Of a stretch of 64,000 nt of DNA, positions 37,116 to 45,070 are shown piece by piece. The DNA comes from Crocinitomicaceae bacterium (GTDB taxonomy: Bacteria; Bacteroidota; Bacteroidia; Flavobacteriales_D; Crocinitomicaceae): assembly GCA_016709005.1 (NCBI GenBank), contig JADJEU010000004.1, forward strand, positions 265,468-329,467, in the 5' to 3' direction. Below the pieces are notes generated by a model. It did not search any database, was not told where the DNA came from, and saw only the letters and a list, made by a program, of their open reading frames with translations. Position 1 is the stretch's first letter. Each line of letters begins with the position of its first letter. Both the position numbers and the translations under genes were made by a program.

Positions 37116-38884
37116 TTCGAAAACTTATTTGGCGAACATCTTTTATGCTGGTTCTGACCCTTGTTGGCGCTACGGCATTTTCACAATCTAAAAAGGTTTG
37201 GTTATACAATGCGGATCAAGCATACGAGGGAAAAGATTACGCAACAGCATTGCGCTATTACCACATGGTGTTAGATGATACACTTGGATTATCCACACGT
37301 GTAATTCCTTACGAAGCAACACTTTCCAATCAAAAAATTAAAAAGGATTCTGCCTCCACGGGCGATGAAAAAACAGTTAGTTTAACAGCTTACGTGAATC
37401 ATCAAATGGCTATGTGTTATCGCTATAGCCATGACTATTCTCAGGCCGCCACCTATTTCAAAGCATCTGCTGAAACATCAGATTACACAGACGATTATTA
37501 TTACTACGGTCAAATGTTAATGTATTTGGGCAGATATGAAGAAGCCCAGGCTGTATTTGATAAATATGTTGGCATAGAAGGCGTTTCAGACAATATGCTC
37601 AAACGCGCTTTTCGTGAAATTTCGGGATGCCGATATGCTTTGGAAGTTGAAGAACCTGAAGAAAAAATCGAAGTGGTGCTTGCTGACACCACAATTTTTA
37701 ATGCAGGAACATCATCCTTTGCGGCCATGTATTGGGGAGATGGATATGATCGGTTAATTTTTACAAGCGCACGTTCAGGCTGTGTTATTCTTGATCCTGA
37801 AACGCAAGATTCACGTTACCTCTGCGATCTTTATTGGTCAGAAAAAAATAGCGATGGTGATTGGTCAAAAGCAAAAAATTTCGGTCGACCATTAAATTCT
37901 GCACGTCATGATGCTTCCGGAAGTATCTACAACAACTTTGTTTATTATACCCGTTGGAGTGATGAAAACAGAAAGGACAAGCATATCTACCTTGCCCGAA
38001 TGATTGATATGAAATTTTTTGAATCCTTAAAACTTGACTCCACTGTTAATGTTCAAGGATTTGAAAGTATCAATCCATTTGTCACTGCAGATGGCAAATA
38101 TCTTTATTATTCAAGTAACCAACCTGGAGGTTATGGCGGATATGACATTTGGAGAATAGAACTGGACGAAGTCGGAAGTCCGAAAGGTCAACCCTACAAT
38201 GTTGGTGAACCACTCAATTCTGAATACGATGAATTGTCTCCATTTTTTCATGCAAATTCAAGTTCCCTTTTCTTTAGTTCAGACGGACATGCGTCCATGG
38301 GGGGATTGGACATTTTTAAAAGTAATTATGATCCTGAATCTGATTTTTATGAGATGCCTGTCAATTTGGGTATTCCTATAAATTCAGCTCACGACGACAG
38401 CTACTACGTAACAGATGATGAAATGCGTCACGGATTTATTACTTCAAACAGAAGTGATTGTTCTGAGTGTGATTCAATTTATAAACTTTGTGCTCACTGC
38501 TATAAAATCTATACTGTTTTGCAACCGCCACCCGTATTTAAAATCAAAGGTTATGTTTATGATGAAATTACGGAAGAAGTTATTCCCGGAGCACGAATTG
38601 AATTCAAAGATGTTAGTTATCAGTGGGAACATTTTGAACTTATAGCAGATGATAAAGGCTATTATGAACATGAATTAATTCCAAATCTTGAATTGTTTTT
38701 ACGTGCAACAGCAAAAGGATATTTTGCTGACAAAGCAGTTGTAATGACAAAAGGTGAGCTTTACTCAAAATCTTACAGACAGGATTTTTATCTTGAAAAA
38801 TACCAGAAGGCGAGATTACAATTGAAGGTATCGAGTACGATTATGACAGCGCCACTCTGCGACCAGTGTCAATTGAAATTTTGA
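37112..38884 (+). CDS. OmpA-family PD40 protein, module 3, main part (frameshifted)
   Basis: The start is the ATG at 37112 overlapping the SprF3 stop. Signal peptide MIRKLIWRTSFMLVLTLVGATAFS; TPR-like region with LYNADQAYEGKDYATALRYYHMV; PD40 propeller (DGKYLYYSSNQPGGYGGYDIW, SSDGHASMGGLDIF); Cys-rich SDCSECDSIYKLCAHC; carboxypeptidase-regulatory-like sandwich (GYVYDEITEEVIPGARIEFKD). It is the paralogue of the module 1 OmpA protein along its whole length, but after DFYLEKYQKARLQLK the frame is wrong and stops at 38884. The A5 run at 38796-38800 lacks one A; with six, the frame reads EKIPEGEITIEGIEYDYDSATLRP and joins the OmpA domain encoded to 39216. Confidence 0.85.
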   Translation: MIRKLIWRTSFMLVLTLVGATAFSQSKKVWLYNADQAYEGKDYATALRYYHMVLDDTLGLSTRVIPYEATLSNQKIKKDSASTGDEKTVSLTAYVNHQMAMCYRYSHDYSQAATYFKASAETSDYTDDYYYYGQMLMYLGRYEEAQAVFDKYVGIEGVSDNMLKRAFREISGCRYALEVEEPEEKIEVVLADTTIFNAGTSSFAAMYWGDGYDRLIFTSARSGCVILDPETQDSRYLCDLYWSEKNSDGDWSKAKNFGRPLNSARHDASGSIYNNFVYYTRWSDENRKDKHIYLARMIDMKFFESLKLDSTVNVQGFESINPFVTADGKYLYYSSNQPGGYGGYDIWRIELDEVGSPKGQPYNVGEPLNSEYDELSPFFHANSSSLFFSSDGHASMGGLDIFKSNYDPESDFYEMPVNLGIPINSAHDDSYYVTDDEMRHGFITSNRSDCSECDSIYKLCAHCYKIYTVLQPPPVFKIKGYVYDEITEEVIPGARIEFKDVSYQWEHFELIADDKGYYEHELIPNLELFLRATAKGYFADKAVVMTKGELYSKSYRQDFYLEKYQKARLQLKVSSTIMTAPLCDQCQLKF

Positions 38885-39216
38885 ATAAACTATTAGAATT
38901 TCTTGAGCTCAACCACAATCTGAAAATAGAGATCAGATCTCATACGGATGAGCGCGGAAGTGACAAATACAATTTGAACTTATCTGAACGAAGAGCACAA
39001 TCTGTTGTAGATTATCTGATTTCTCAAGGTATTCCAATGGAACGACTGGTTGCAAAAGGATACGGTGAAACTATGCCAGCAGAAATTAAAGATGAAAACG
39101 GAGAAACTGTTACGCTTACACCAGACTACATTTATTCTCTTGAAGATAAAGACAAGCAAGAAGAATACCATCAACGAAACAGACGTACAGCCTTCTTTGT
39201 ACTTGAAGAAAACTAA
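38866..39216 (+). CDS. OmpA peptidoglycan-binding domain of the module 3 protein (frameshifted tail)
   Basis: This is the C-terminal OmpA domain of the preceding gene, separated by a one-base loss at 38796-38800. Its true coding frame reaches back to about 38798; a GTG at 38866 would be the first possible independent start, but an OmpA domain alone without a signal peptide would be useless. Visible: IRSHTDERGSDKYNLNLSERRAQSVVDYL, the peptidoglycan-binding helix with the Asp and Arg that contact diaminopimelate, and the conserved end EEYHQRNRRTAFFVLEEN, matching the module 1 protein (EEYHQRNRRTAFFVLEQN). Confidence 0.8.
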   Translation: MSIEILNKLLEFLELNHNLKIEIRSHTDERGSDKYNLNLSERRAQSVVDYLISQGIPMERLVAKGYGETMPAEIKDENGETVTLTPDYIYSLEDKDKQEEYHQRNRRTAFFVLEEN

Positions 39217-39221
39217 GAATC

Positions 39222-39253
39222 AAAAGAGCCCGCACTAACGGGCTCTTTTTTTT
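39222..39253 (+). terminator. terminator closing module 3
   Basis: AAAAGAGCCCG (39222-39232) pairs perfectly with CGGGCTCTTTT (39239-39249) around CACTAA and continues into a T run. It ends the adhesin block six bases after the OmpA stop. Confidence 0.92.
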
Positions 39254-39257
39254 GCCT

Positions 39258-39265
39258 TATCTTTG
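39258..39265 (+). promoter_or_regulatory. -7 element for the FKBP genes
   Basis: TATCTTTG matches TAnnTTTG exactly, directly after the terminator and 12 bases before the ATG at 39278, so the leader would be very short. Confidence 0.6.
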
Positions 39266-39277
39266 TAAAAAAAAATC

Positions 39278-39877
39278 ATGAGTGATCTATTGAATGATGC
39301 AAGTTATTGCGTAGGTATGAGTGTCGGTTACAGTCTCGAAAATCAGGATCTGGAATCCATCAGTGTTGAGAAATTCATTGAAGGAATGAAAGCTGTCTTT
39401 GATAAAAAAGATCCGAAGTTCACTCCGCAGGAAGCTAATCAGATCATTCAGGATTATATCGAAAAACAAAGCGCTTCAAAATACGATGCGATCAAAAAAG
39501 AAGGAGCCGATTTTTTAGCTGAAAATGCGAAAAGACCAACAGTTAAAACCACTTCCTCTGGATTGCAATATGAAATAATCACTGAAGGCAAAGGCACAAA
39601 ACCAAATATGAATTCAGAAGTAACCGTGCACTATCATGGCACCTTAACAAATGGAACTGTTTTTGATAGCTCAGTGGTTAGAAATCAACCTGCGTCATTT
39701 GGCGTTACACAAGTAATCAAAGGATGGACTGAAGCACTTCAATTAATGCCACAAGGATCAAAATGGAAATTATTTATTCCAGAAGATTTAGCTTACGGTG
39801 CAAATCCAAGACCAGGAGGACCAATTAAACCGTACATGGCCTTAATCTTTGAAGTTGAACTTTTAGAAGTAAATTAA
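39278..39877 (+). CDS. FKBP-type peptidyl-prolyl cis-trans isomerase
   Basis: 199 residues without a signal peptide. An N-terminal helical dimerisation region (about 1-95; DASYCVGMSVGYSLENQDLES, as in FklB/Mip proteins) precedes the FKBP domain (about 100-198): VHYHGTLTNGTVFDSSVVRNQPASF, VIKGWTEALQLMPQGSKWKLFIPEDLAYG and LIFEVELLEV. The aromatic pocket and the VIKGW motif are intact, so it should be an active isomerase. Followed five bases later by a lipoprotein FKBP, so the two are co-transcribed from the TATCTTTG promoter. Confidence 0.93.
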   Translation: MSDLLNDASYCVGMSVGYSLENQDLESISVEKFIEGMKAVFDKKDPKFTPQEANQIIQDYIEKQSASKYDAIKKEGADFLAENAKRPTVKTTSSGLQYEIITEGKGTKPNMNSEVTVHYHGTLTNGTVFDSSVVRNQPASFGVTQVIKGWTEALQLMPQGSKWKLFIPEDLAYGANPRPGGPIKPYMALIFEVELLEVN

Positions 39878-39882
39878 TCACA

Positions 39883-40800
39883 ATGAAAAATACAATTTTT
39901 GTTCTGCTTGGTTTGATTTTGATTTCTTGTTCTGGAGACAATGAGCCAATTACACTTACCGACACCAAACCAAAAATTGAGTTCAAAGATTTCACTGAAA
40001 AAATAAGTTACTGCATTGGATTAGATCATGCTTTTGCGGCATATACGATCTATGCATCGCAAGAGAACAAACTGAAATTTGACATGATGCAAATTGAATC
40101 AGGCATGGTAGATTATCTCAGTGGTAATGAATTGAGAATTCCATTTGATTCACGCGATAGTATTTTTGATTTGTATTTATTGGATGATGGTTCGGTGAAT
40201 GAGCAAGCTGTTTCAAAAATCGATGCAAGTTATGCCATTGGTATGGAAGAAGCTTTTGTATTGGTTTCCTCTTTGGTTGGCCGTGGAATTGATCAGGCCA
40301 TGGATGTTCCTATGCTGGTAACGGGTGTTCGTGACGGAATTCAAAATTCAAATCCAGCGCTTTCAGTGATGGAAGCACGTACAGAAGTTGCCAAATATTA
40401 TTCTGAACTCAACAAAGAAAATGGAATTCTCTTTCTGCAGGAAAACGCAAACCGTGACAGCGTGGTTGTCACAGAATCCGGATTACAATATGTTGTTTTC
40501 AGAGAAGGAAAAGGGATTCGGCCAAACCTGACCGATACCTGTATTGTTCATTATACCGGAAGATTTATTGATGGAAGAGAATTTGAAAGTACCATTCCAT
40601 CTCAAAGACCAATAGAATTTACACCACTTGGTTTAATTCCTGGCTGGCAAGAAGGACTTTTACTGATGAATGAAGGTGCGCGTTACCGTTTGTTTATGCC
40701 ACAAGAATTAGCTTATGGTGAAAAAGGAAGCGGACCGATTGAACCATTCTGTGCGCTCGTTTTTGACGTGGAGTTGATAAAGGTGAAGCGGTTTAAATAG
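39883..40800 (+). CDS. FKBP-type peptidyl-prolyl isomerase, lipoprotein
   Basis: 305 residues with a lipoprotein signal (MKNTIFVLLGLILISC, Cys 16). The N-terminal half is a helical FklB-like domain that seems to be present twice (ISYCIGLDHAFAAYTIY and ASYAIGMEEAFVLVSSL), and the C-terminal FKBP domain has VHYTGRFIDGREFESTIPSQRPIEF, LIPGWQEGLLLMNEGARYRLFMPQELAYG and LVFDVELIKV. Probably a periplasmic or outer-membrane foldase. The pair of a cytosolic-type and a lipid-anchored FKBP next to the large T9SS adhesins is compatible with folding help for exported proteins, but this is inference. Confidence 0.92.
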   Translation: MKNTIFVLLGLILISCSGDNEPITLTDTKPKIEFKDFTEKISYCIGLDHAFAAYTIYASQENKLKFDMMQIESGMVDYLSGNELRIPFDSRDSIFDLYLLDDGSVNEQAVSKIDASYAIGMEEAFVLVSSLVGRGIDQAMDVPMLVTGVRDGIQNSNPALSVMEARTEVAKYYSELNKENGILFLQENANRDSVVVTESGLQYVVFREGKGIRPNLTDTCIVHYTGRFIDGREFESTIPSQRPIEFTPLGLIPGWQEGLLLMNEGARYRLFMPQELAYGEKGSGPIEPFCALVFDVELIKVKRFK

Positions 40801-40955
40801 AGTAATCTTTTTAAATTCAGCGAAGCTTAATTTCGCGCAAAGTATTACGCACAATTGCAAAGAAAAAAATCTTCAAGCTACGTTTGGAGTTTTAATTGCT
40901 CACAGATTACACAGATAAGGCACTGATATATTACCTGATTCAATAATGCTTGGTA

Positions 40956-41888
40956 CTAACTTCTTCGCAACCTCAATCTCTTCCTTAGTATATCAATCTG
41001 ATCACCGCTTAAGAAAGGCAGATACACCAAACACATCACGATTCCAAACGTAAAAATTCCCATTCCAAATGCAATACTGATGTGAAAGAAAACGCCGAAG
41101 AGTAAAAACGGAATTTTAATTTTTTTGATCCAAACCAGAATTGGAAAAAATCCCTGATAAATCAAAATCGCATACGAAGCGACTAGCGATAAAAAATGGC
41201 TTTCACTAAACACTGCGCGCATGGCTCCGCTAGAATATGCAGACACATTGGAGATATACATAATTGCATCACCGGATCGCCAATTTTCATCTAACAATTT
41301 ATAGAGTGTGCTGAAGAAATAAAGTATACAAACCTGAATCAGAATGATCCAGTAAAACGAATTATTCAGCGTATTTTGAAGTAGACTAAAAACCGGTTTT
41401 TCATTTCGATCAATCCAAAATCTGGCTTTCCATTTTTGAGAAGTATCACTACTCTGAATAAAAATCAAATAGAACAACATCAAATTTAAAAGTACCTCGC
41501 CACCTGTGAACATGAGCGCGCCTTTCATGTTCAGATTTACAGTAAAAAAATAAATTGCGAGAGCAGATAATTTTGGGAGAATTCTAAAAATACCCAAAAC
41601 CAAAAAAGAAATCTGCCCAACAATAAAAAGTATATACACCCAGCTATATGTTGCATTTGCAGGGTGACTTAATACATTGAGAAAAGAAGTACTGATTTGT
41701 TTCCAGATCGGTAAACTATAATCCCAGCGTGTGCCGCTCATTCCATGATACGACCATAAATCAGCCGCTATAGGAAGAAGTGTAATCGTATTTATCAATA
41801 CAAAAATATAAAGCACTCTTCTAAAGATTTCAATTTTAAACCAGTGCTCAAAATCGCGGGTGAATATTTCAGGGATTTGTTTTATCAT
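40956..41888 (-). CDS. HTTM domain membrane protein
   Basis: The start is taken at 41888 (MIKQIPEIF), where the ATG overlaps the TGA of the upstream gene (ATGA); an in-frame ATG four codons earlier is possible. About 310 residues with roughly seven membrane helices. Features such as FRRVLYIFVLINTITLLP, GTRWDYSLPIW, KGALMFTGGEVLLNLMLFYLIF and LYKLLDENWRSGDAIMYISN fit the HTTM (horizontally transferred transmembrane) family related to vitamin K-dependent gamma-carboxylases, though carboxylase activity is not shown for bacterial members. It pairs with the DUF5819-like gene upstream, a frequent neighbour of HTTM genes. Confidence 0.83.
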   Translation of the reverse strand: MIKQIPEIFTRDFEHWFKIEIFRRVLYIFVLINTITLLPIAADLWSYHGMSGTRWDYSLPIWKQISTSFLNVLSHPANATYSWVYILFIVGQISFLVLGIFRILPKLSALAIYFFTVNLNMKGALMFTGGEVLLNLMLFYLIFIQSSDTSQKWKARFWIDRNEKPVFSLLQNTLNNSFYWIILIQVCILYFFSTLYKLLDENWRSGDAIMYISNVSAYSSGAMRAVFSESHFLSLVASYAILIYQGFFPILVWIKKIKIPFLLFGVFFHISIAFGMGIFTFGIVMCLVYLPFLSGDQIDILRKRLRLRRS

Positions 41889-42460
41889 TTTTCGATCCAT
41901 GAAAATTCGGGTAAAATCATCACACCAGATTCATTTGTTTTTACATTTCGAAAGGAGCATTCAGCCAATGCGCGAACGGGTCTTTTATCATAAAGGAAAT
42001 CGGCTGAGCCATAAATGAAATTTTTAGTCATCCAATAACTACTGGTGTAGGAAAATGTCTGCGCACTGTCTTTTACAAAAGGCTCATACGGTGAAAGTCC
42101 TTTCCAAATCAAGTCGTTGGCAATATAATACAGTAAATTGGACTCCCCTACCGCCAAATCACCGTGATAAGAACCTCTGTAAAGTGCGTGCGAAGCATAA
42201 ACATCTTTCATGGGTTCAATCCAGTCGGTGGAATCGTCTTCAAAATAATACTTTACGCGCAATTTGGTGTCGTTCAGCGGTGCCGGGGCAAAGAGGCTCC
42301 AGGTTTGTTCAAAAACCGGATGAACGTAAACAGAAGCCGTGTTCTTCAGGCCCGGCGAAATATACTGTTCTGGAAAGGCATAAATGAAGATAGCTGTGGA
42401 ATGCACAACCACAAAAATGAACGCCAGCCAGCCCAACAGTATTTTATTTGATTTGGTCAC
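41885..42460 (-). CDS. DUF5819-like membrane-anchored protein
   Basis: 191 residues starting with GTG at 42460. One N-terminal membrane segment (about 8-28, LLGWLAFIFVVVHSTAIFIYAF) is followed by an extracytoplasmic domain with YVHPVFEQTWSLFAPAPLNDTKLRVKY, the P-x-F-x-Q-x-W-x-L-F-A-P signature I associate with DUF5819. Function unknown. It is divergent from fumarylacetoacetase (62 bases between the starts) and coupled to the HTTM gene by a 4-base overlap, so both probably act in one membrane complex. Confidence 0.78.
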   Translation of the reverse strand: MTKSNKILLGWLAFIFVVVHSTAIFIYAFPEQYISPGLKNTASVYVHPVFEQTWSLFAPAPLNDTKLRVKYYFEDDSTDWIEPMKDVYASHALYRGSYHGDLAVGESNLLYYIANDLIWKGLSPYEPFVKDSAQTFSYTSSYWMTKNFIYGSADFLYDKRPVRALAECSFRNVKTNESGVMILPEFSWIEK

Positions 42461-42481
42461 AGAAGTATCCTGTCAATCTTG

Positions 42482-42489
42482 TAAATTTG
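42482..42489 (+). promoter_or_regulatory. -7 element upstream of fumarylacetoacetase
   Basis: TAAATTTG matches TAnnTTTG exactly, 33 bases before the ATG at 42523. A -33 element at the usual distance is not clear. Confidence 0.5.
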
Positions 42490-42522
42490 TTACAAAATAA
42501 CAATTTCTCAACGAATCAAGCT

Positions 42523-43794
42523 ATGTCATATATCATACCCCTTCATGCAAAGTCCTGGGTTCAGGTTTCAGCCAACAGTGATTTTCCGGTTCAGAATCTT
42601 CCATTTGGAATTTTTAGTACAACCACTAAGAGCCCGCGGGTTGGTGTTGCTTTAGGTGATAAGATAATTGATTTGCTTGCGCTCTTTGAACTTGGGTATC
42701 TTTCTAACCTTGGGTTTGATCAGGCAGATTTTGAAAATCAACATTTAAATTCATTGATGTCAAAAGGAAAAAACGCCAATTCAAACTTACGCGAGCGTCT
42801 TTTCAATTTACTGAAAGAAGATTCAACTGAATTAAAAAATAAAACAGAACATCATTCTTCAATATTTGTTCAGCAAGCTGATGCTGCTATGCATCTGCCA
42901 ATTAAAGTTGGCGACTATACCGATTTTTATTCAAGCCGCGAACACGCAACCAATGTAGGTGTGATGTTCAGAGATCCTGCGAATGCATTGCTGCCTAACT
43001 GGTTGCATATTCCGGTTGGCTATCACGGCAGAGCATCCTCTATTGTTTTATCAGGTCAACCAATCTATAGACCTAAAGGACAACAACTGCCGGTTGAAAA
43101 TGAACCGCCTGTTTTTGGTGCAAGCAAACAACTGGATTTTGAATTGGAACTTGCGTTCACAACCTATCAGGGTAAACCCATGGGTGAATCCATCTCCACA
43201 AAAGAAGCAGATGATTTTATTTACGGCATGTGTCTTTTCAATGACTGGTCTGCAAGAGATATTCAAAAATGGGAATATGTTCCACTTGGACCGTTTCTGG
43301 CTAAAAACTTTGCGTCGTCTATGTCACCGTGGATTGTTTCACTCGACGCCCTGGAGCATTTCAGAATTCCGGGACCAAATCAAGAACCAAAAGTATTACC
43401 GTACCTTGAATATTCAGGAGATAAACACATTGATATCAAACTTGAGGTCATTATTGAAACAGAGGACGGAACTGAAAACGTAATTTCAAGATCCAATTAC
43501 AAACACATGTACTGGAACATGAATCAGCAATTGGCACATCATACAATCAATGGTTGTAATATCAATTGCGGCGATATGATGGCATCCGGAACTATATCAG
43601 GCACAACACCTGATTCATTCGGATCCATGCTAGAACTTGCGTGGAAAGGCACCAAACCTTTAAAAATGAAAGATGGATCGGAGCGCAAATTCATTCAGGA
43701 TGGTGACACCGTTATTATGCGTGGCTATTGTGAAAAAGATAATTTGAGAATTGGATTTGGTGAAGTGCGTACAAAAGTTTTACCTACAAAATAA
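42523..43794 (+). CDS. fahA: fumarylacetoacetase
   Basis: Hydrolyses fumarylacetoacetate to fumarate and acetoacetate, the last step of tyrosine/homogentisate breakdown. The ATG at 42523 (MSYIIPLHAKSWVQVSANSDFPVQNLPFGIF) is chosen over an upstream in-frame codon because homologues begin with the SW..V..NSDFP.QNLPFG block; this gives 423 residues, the normal length. Metal and substrate motifs: DYTDFYSSREHATNVG (metal Asp and catalytic His), YHGRASSIVLSG, ELELAF (metal Glu) and CLFNDWSARDIQKWEYVPLGPFLAK (metal Asp). The C-terminus has GDMMASGTISG. The rest of the pathway is not in the window. Confidence 0.96.
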   Translation: MSYIIPLHAKSWVQVSANSDFPVQNLPFGIFSTTTKSPRVGVALGDKIIDLLALFELGYLSNLGFDQADFENQHLNSLMSKGKNANSNLRERLFNLLKEDSTELKNKTEHHSSIFVQQADAAMHLPIKVGDYTDFYSSREHATNVGVMFRDPANALLPNWLHIPVGYHGRASSIVLSGQPIYRPKGQQLPVENEPPVFGASKQLDFELELAFTTYQGKPMGESISTKEADDFIYGMCLFNDWSARDIQKWEYVPLGPFLAKNFASSMSPWIVSLDALEHFRIPGPNQEPKVLPYLEYSGDKHIDIKLEVIIETEDGTENVISRSNYKHMYWNMNQQLAHHTINGCNINCGDMMASGTISGTTPDSFGSMLELAWKGTKPLKMKDGSERKFIQDGDTVIMRGYCEKDNLRIGFGEVRTKVLPTK

Positions 43795-43797
43795 CGT

Positions 43798-45051
43798 ATG
43801 AAACAAGTTTTGCTTTTTCTTTTTTTGCTTGCGGGATTATCCAGCATTGGTCAAAAACACAAAGTCTATTTTGAGAATGGAAATCTCAAAGAAACGGGAA
43901 AATACAAAAAAGGTATTCCGGTAAAAACCTGGACGTTTTATCATGAAAACGGACAGGTTAAAGCAACGGGATTATATGTAAAAGGAGCCAAAGAAGGAAC
44001 CTGGAATTACTATCATGAAAACGGAGCTCTTTCAGAAACCGGAAATTTTGTTGCGGGTGATGAAGATGGAAGATGGATAGGATATCATGCTAACGGCGTC
44101 ATTCAATATGAAGGAGAATATGACAAAGGCATGCGCGTTGGAAAATGGAAATACTATTATGAAAATAAAAAATTATTTGAAGAAGGCAGTTTTGTAAAAG
44201 ACCTACAACAAGGTACCTGGAATTATTATTTTGAATCGGGCCAATTGGAAAAAACCGGTTTGTGGGAAGATGGTGTAGCAGCAGGCACCTGGACCTATTA
44301 TTATGAAAATGGTAAAGTTTCTCAAACAGGAACCTGGCTCAATCATCAACAATCAGGCAAGTGGTCTTTTTACAACGAGGCCGGTTATCTGGAACAAGAA
44401 GGAAATTACCTGGAAGGTTTGCAAGACGGAACCTGGAATTATTATTATCCAAGCGGTAAAATTCACAAAACGGGTAATTGGGTAAAAGATCACAACGAAG
44501 GTGTTTGGACGTATTACTACGAAAATGGAAACATCGAAAAAAAAGGTGGCTGGTCAAACGGTATTACGACAGGCGTCTGGACTTATTATTATGAGAATGG
44601 CAACAAAGAAGAAGAAGGAACTTTTGATGAAGGAGGTAATCAGACAGGCGAATGGAAATATTATACTGAAACCGGAAAGTTAAAACGAGCCGGCCAATGG
44701 AAAGATGGCCACCACGTAGGCACTTGGACCTATTACTACGAAAACGGACAAATTGAGAAGACAGGTCAATGGGCAGATGGAAATGCAGTGGGTGTTTGGA
44801 TCTATTACAACGAAGCCGGATTAAAAATTGAAGAAGGAACCTGGGCCAATGGTTTGATGAATGGAATCTGGAAGTATTACTATCCAAATGGAAAAATTCA
44901 AGAAGAAGGTCCATGGGTAAACTCAGTTCAGCATGGATCCTGGAATTATTACAATAAAAGTGGTAAATTGGAGGAAACCCGTTTGTGGGAAAATGGCAAA
45001 GCAACTGGCAAACCCTCTCACACAGATCAAGGCAGAACTTCCACAAAATAA
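43798..45051 (+). CDS. secreted MORN_2-repeat protein with about 17 regular repeats
   Basis: 417 residues; signal peptide about 1-18 (MKQVLLFLFLLAGLSSIG). Almost the whole mature part is a very regular array of 23-residue repeats, consensus G-x-W-x-Y-Y-Y-E-N-G-K-x-E-x-x-G-x-W-x-x-G, about 17 copies, ending with a short tail rich in Lys/Thr. It is the third MORN_2 protein in the window and the most regular one. It starts three bases after the fumarylacetoacetase stop and ends 19 bases before the rel gene, so it may share the fahA transcript by position rather than function. The 69-base DNA period makes it prone to copy-number change. Confidence 0.9.
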   Translation: MKQVLLFLFLLAGLSSIGQKHKVYFENGNLKETGKYKKGIPVKTWTFYHENGQVKATGLYVKGAKEGTWNYYHENGALSETGNFVAGDEDGRWIGYHANGVIQYEGEYDKGMRVGKWKYYYENKKLFEEGSFVKDLQQGTWNYYFESGQLEKTGLWEDGVAAGTWTYYYENGKVSQTGTWLNHQQSGKWSFYNEAGYLEQEGNYLEGLQDGTWNYYYPSGKIHKTGNWVKDHNEGVWTYYYENGNIEKKGGWSNGITTGVWTYYYENGNKEEEGTFDEGGNQTGEWKYYTETGKLKRAGQWKDGHHVGTWTYYYENGQIEKTGQWADGNAVGVWIYYNEAGLKIEEGTWANGLMNGIWKYYYPNGKIQEEGPWVNSVQHGSWNYYNKSGKLEETRLWENGKATGKPSHTDQGRTSTK

Positions 45052-45070
45052 TTGACACGCAGACAGAAGC

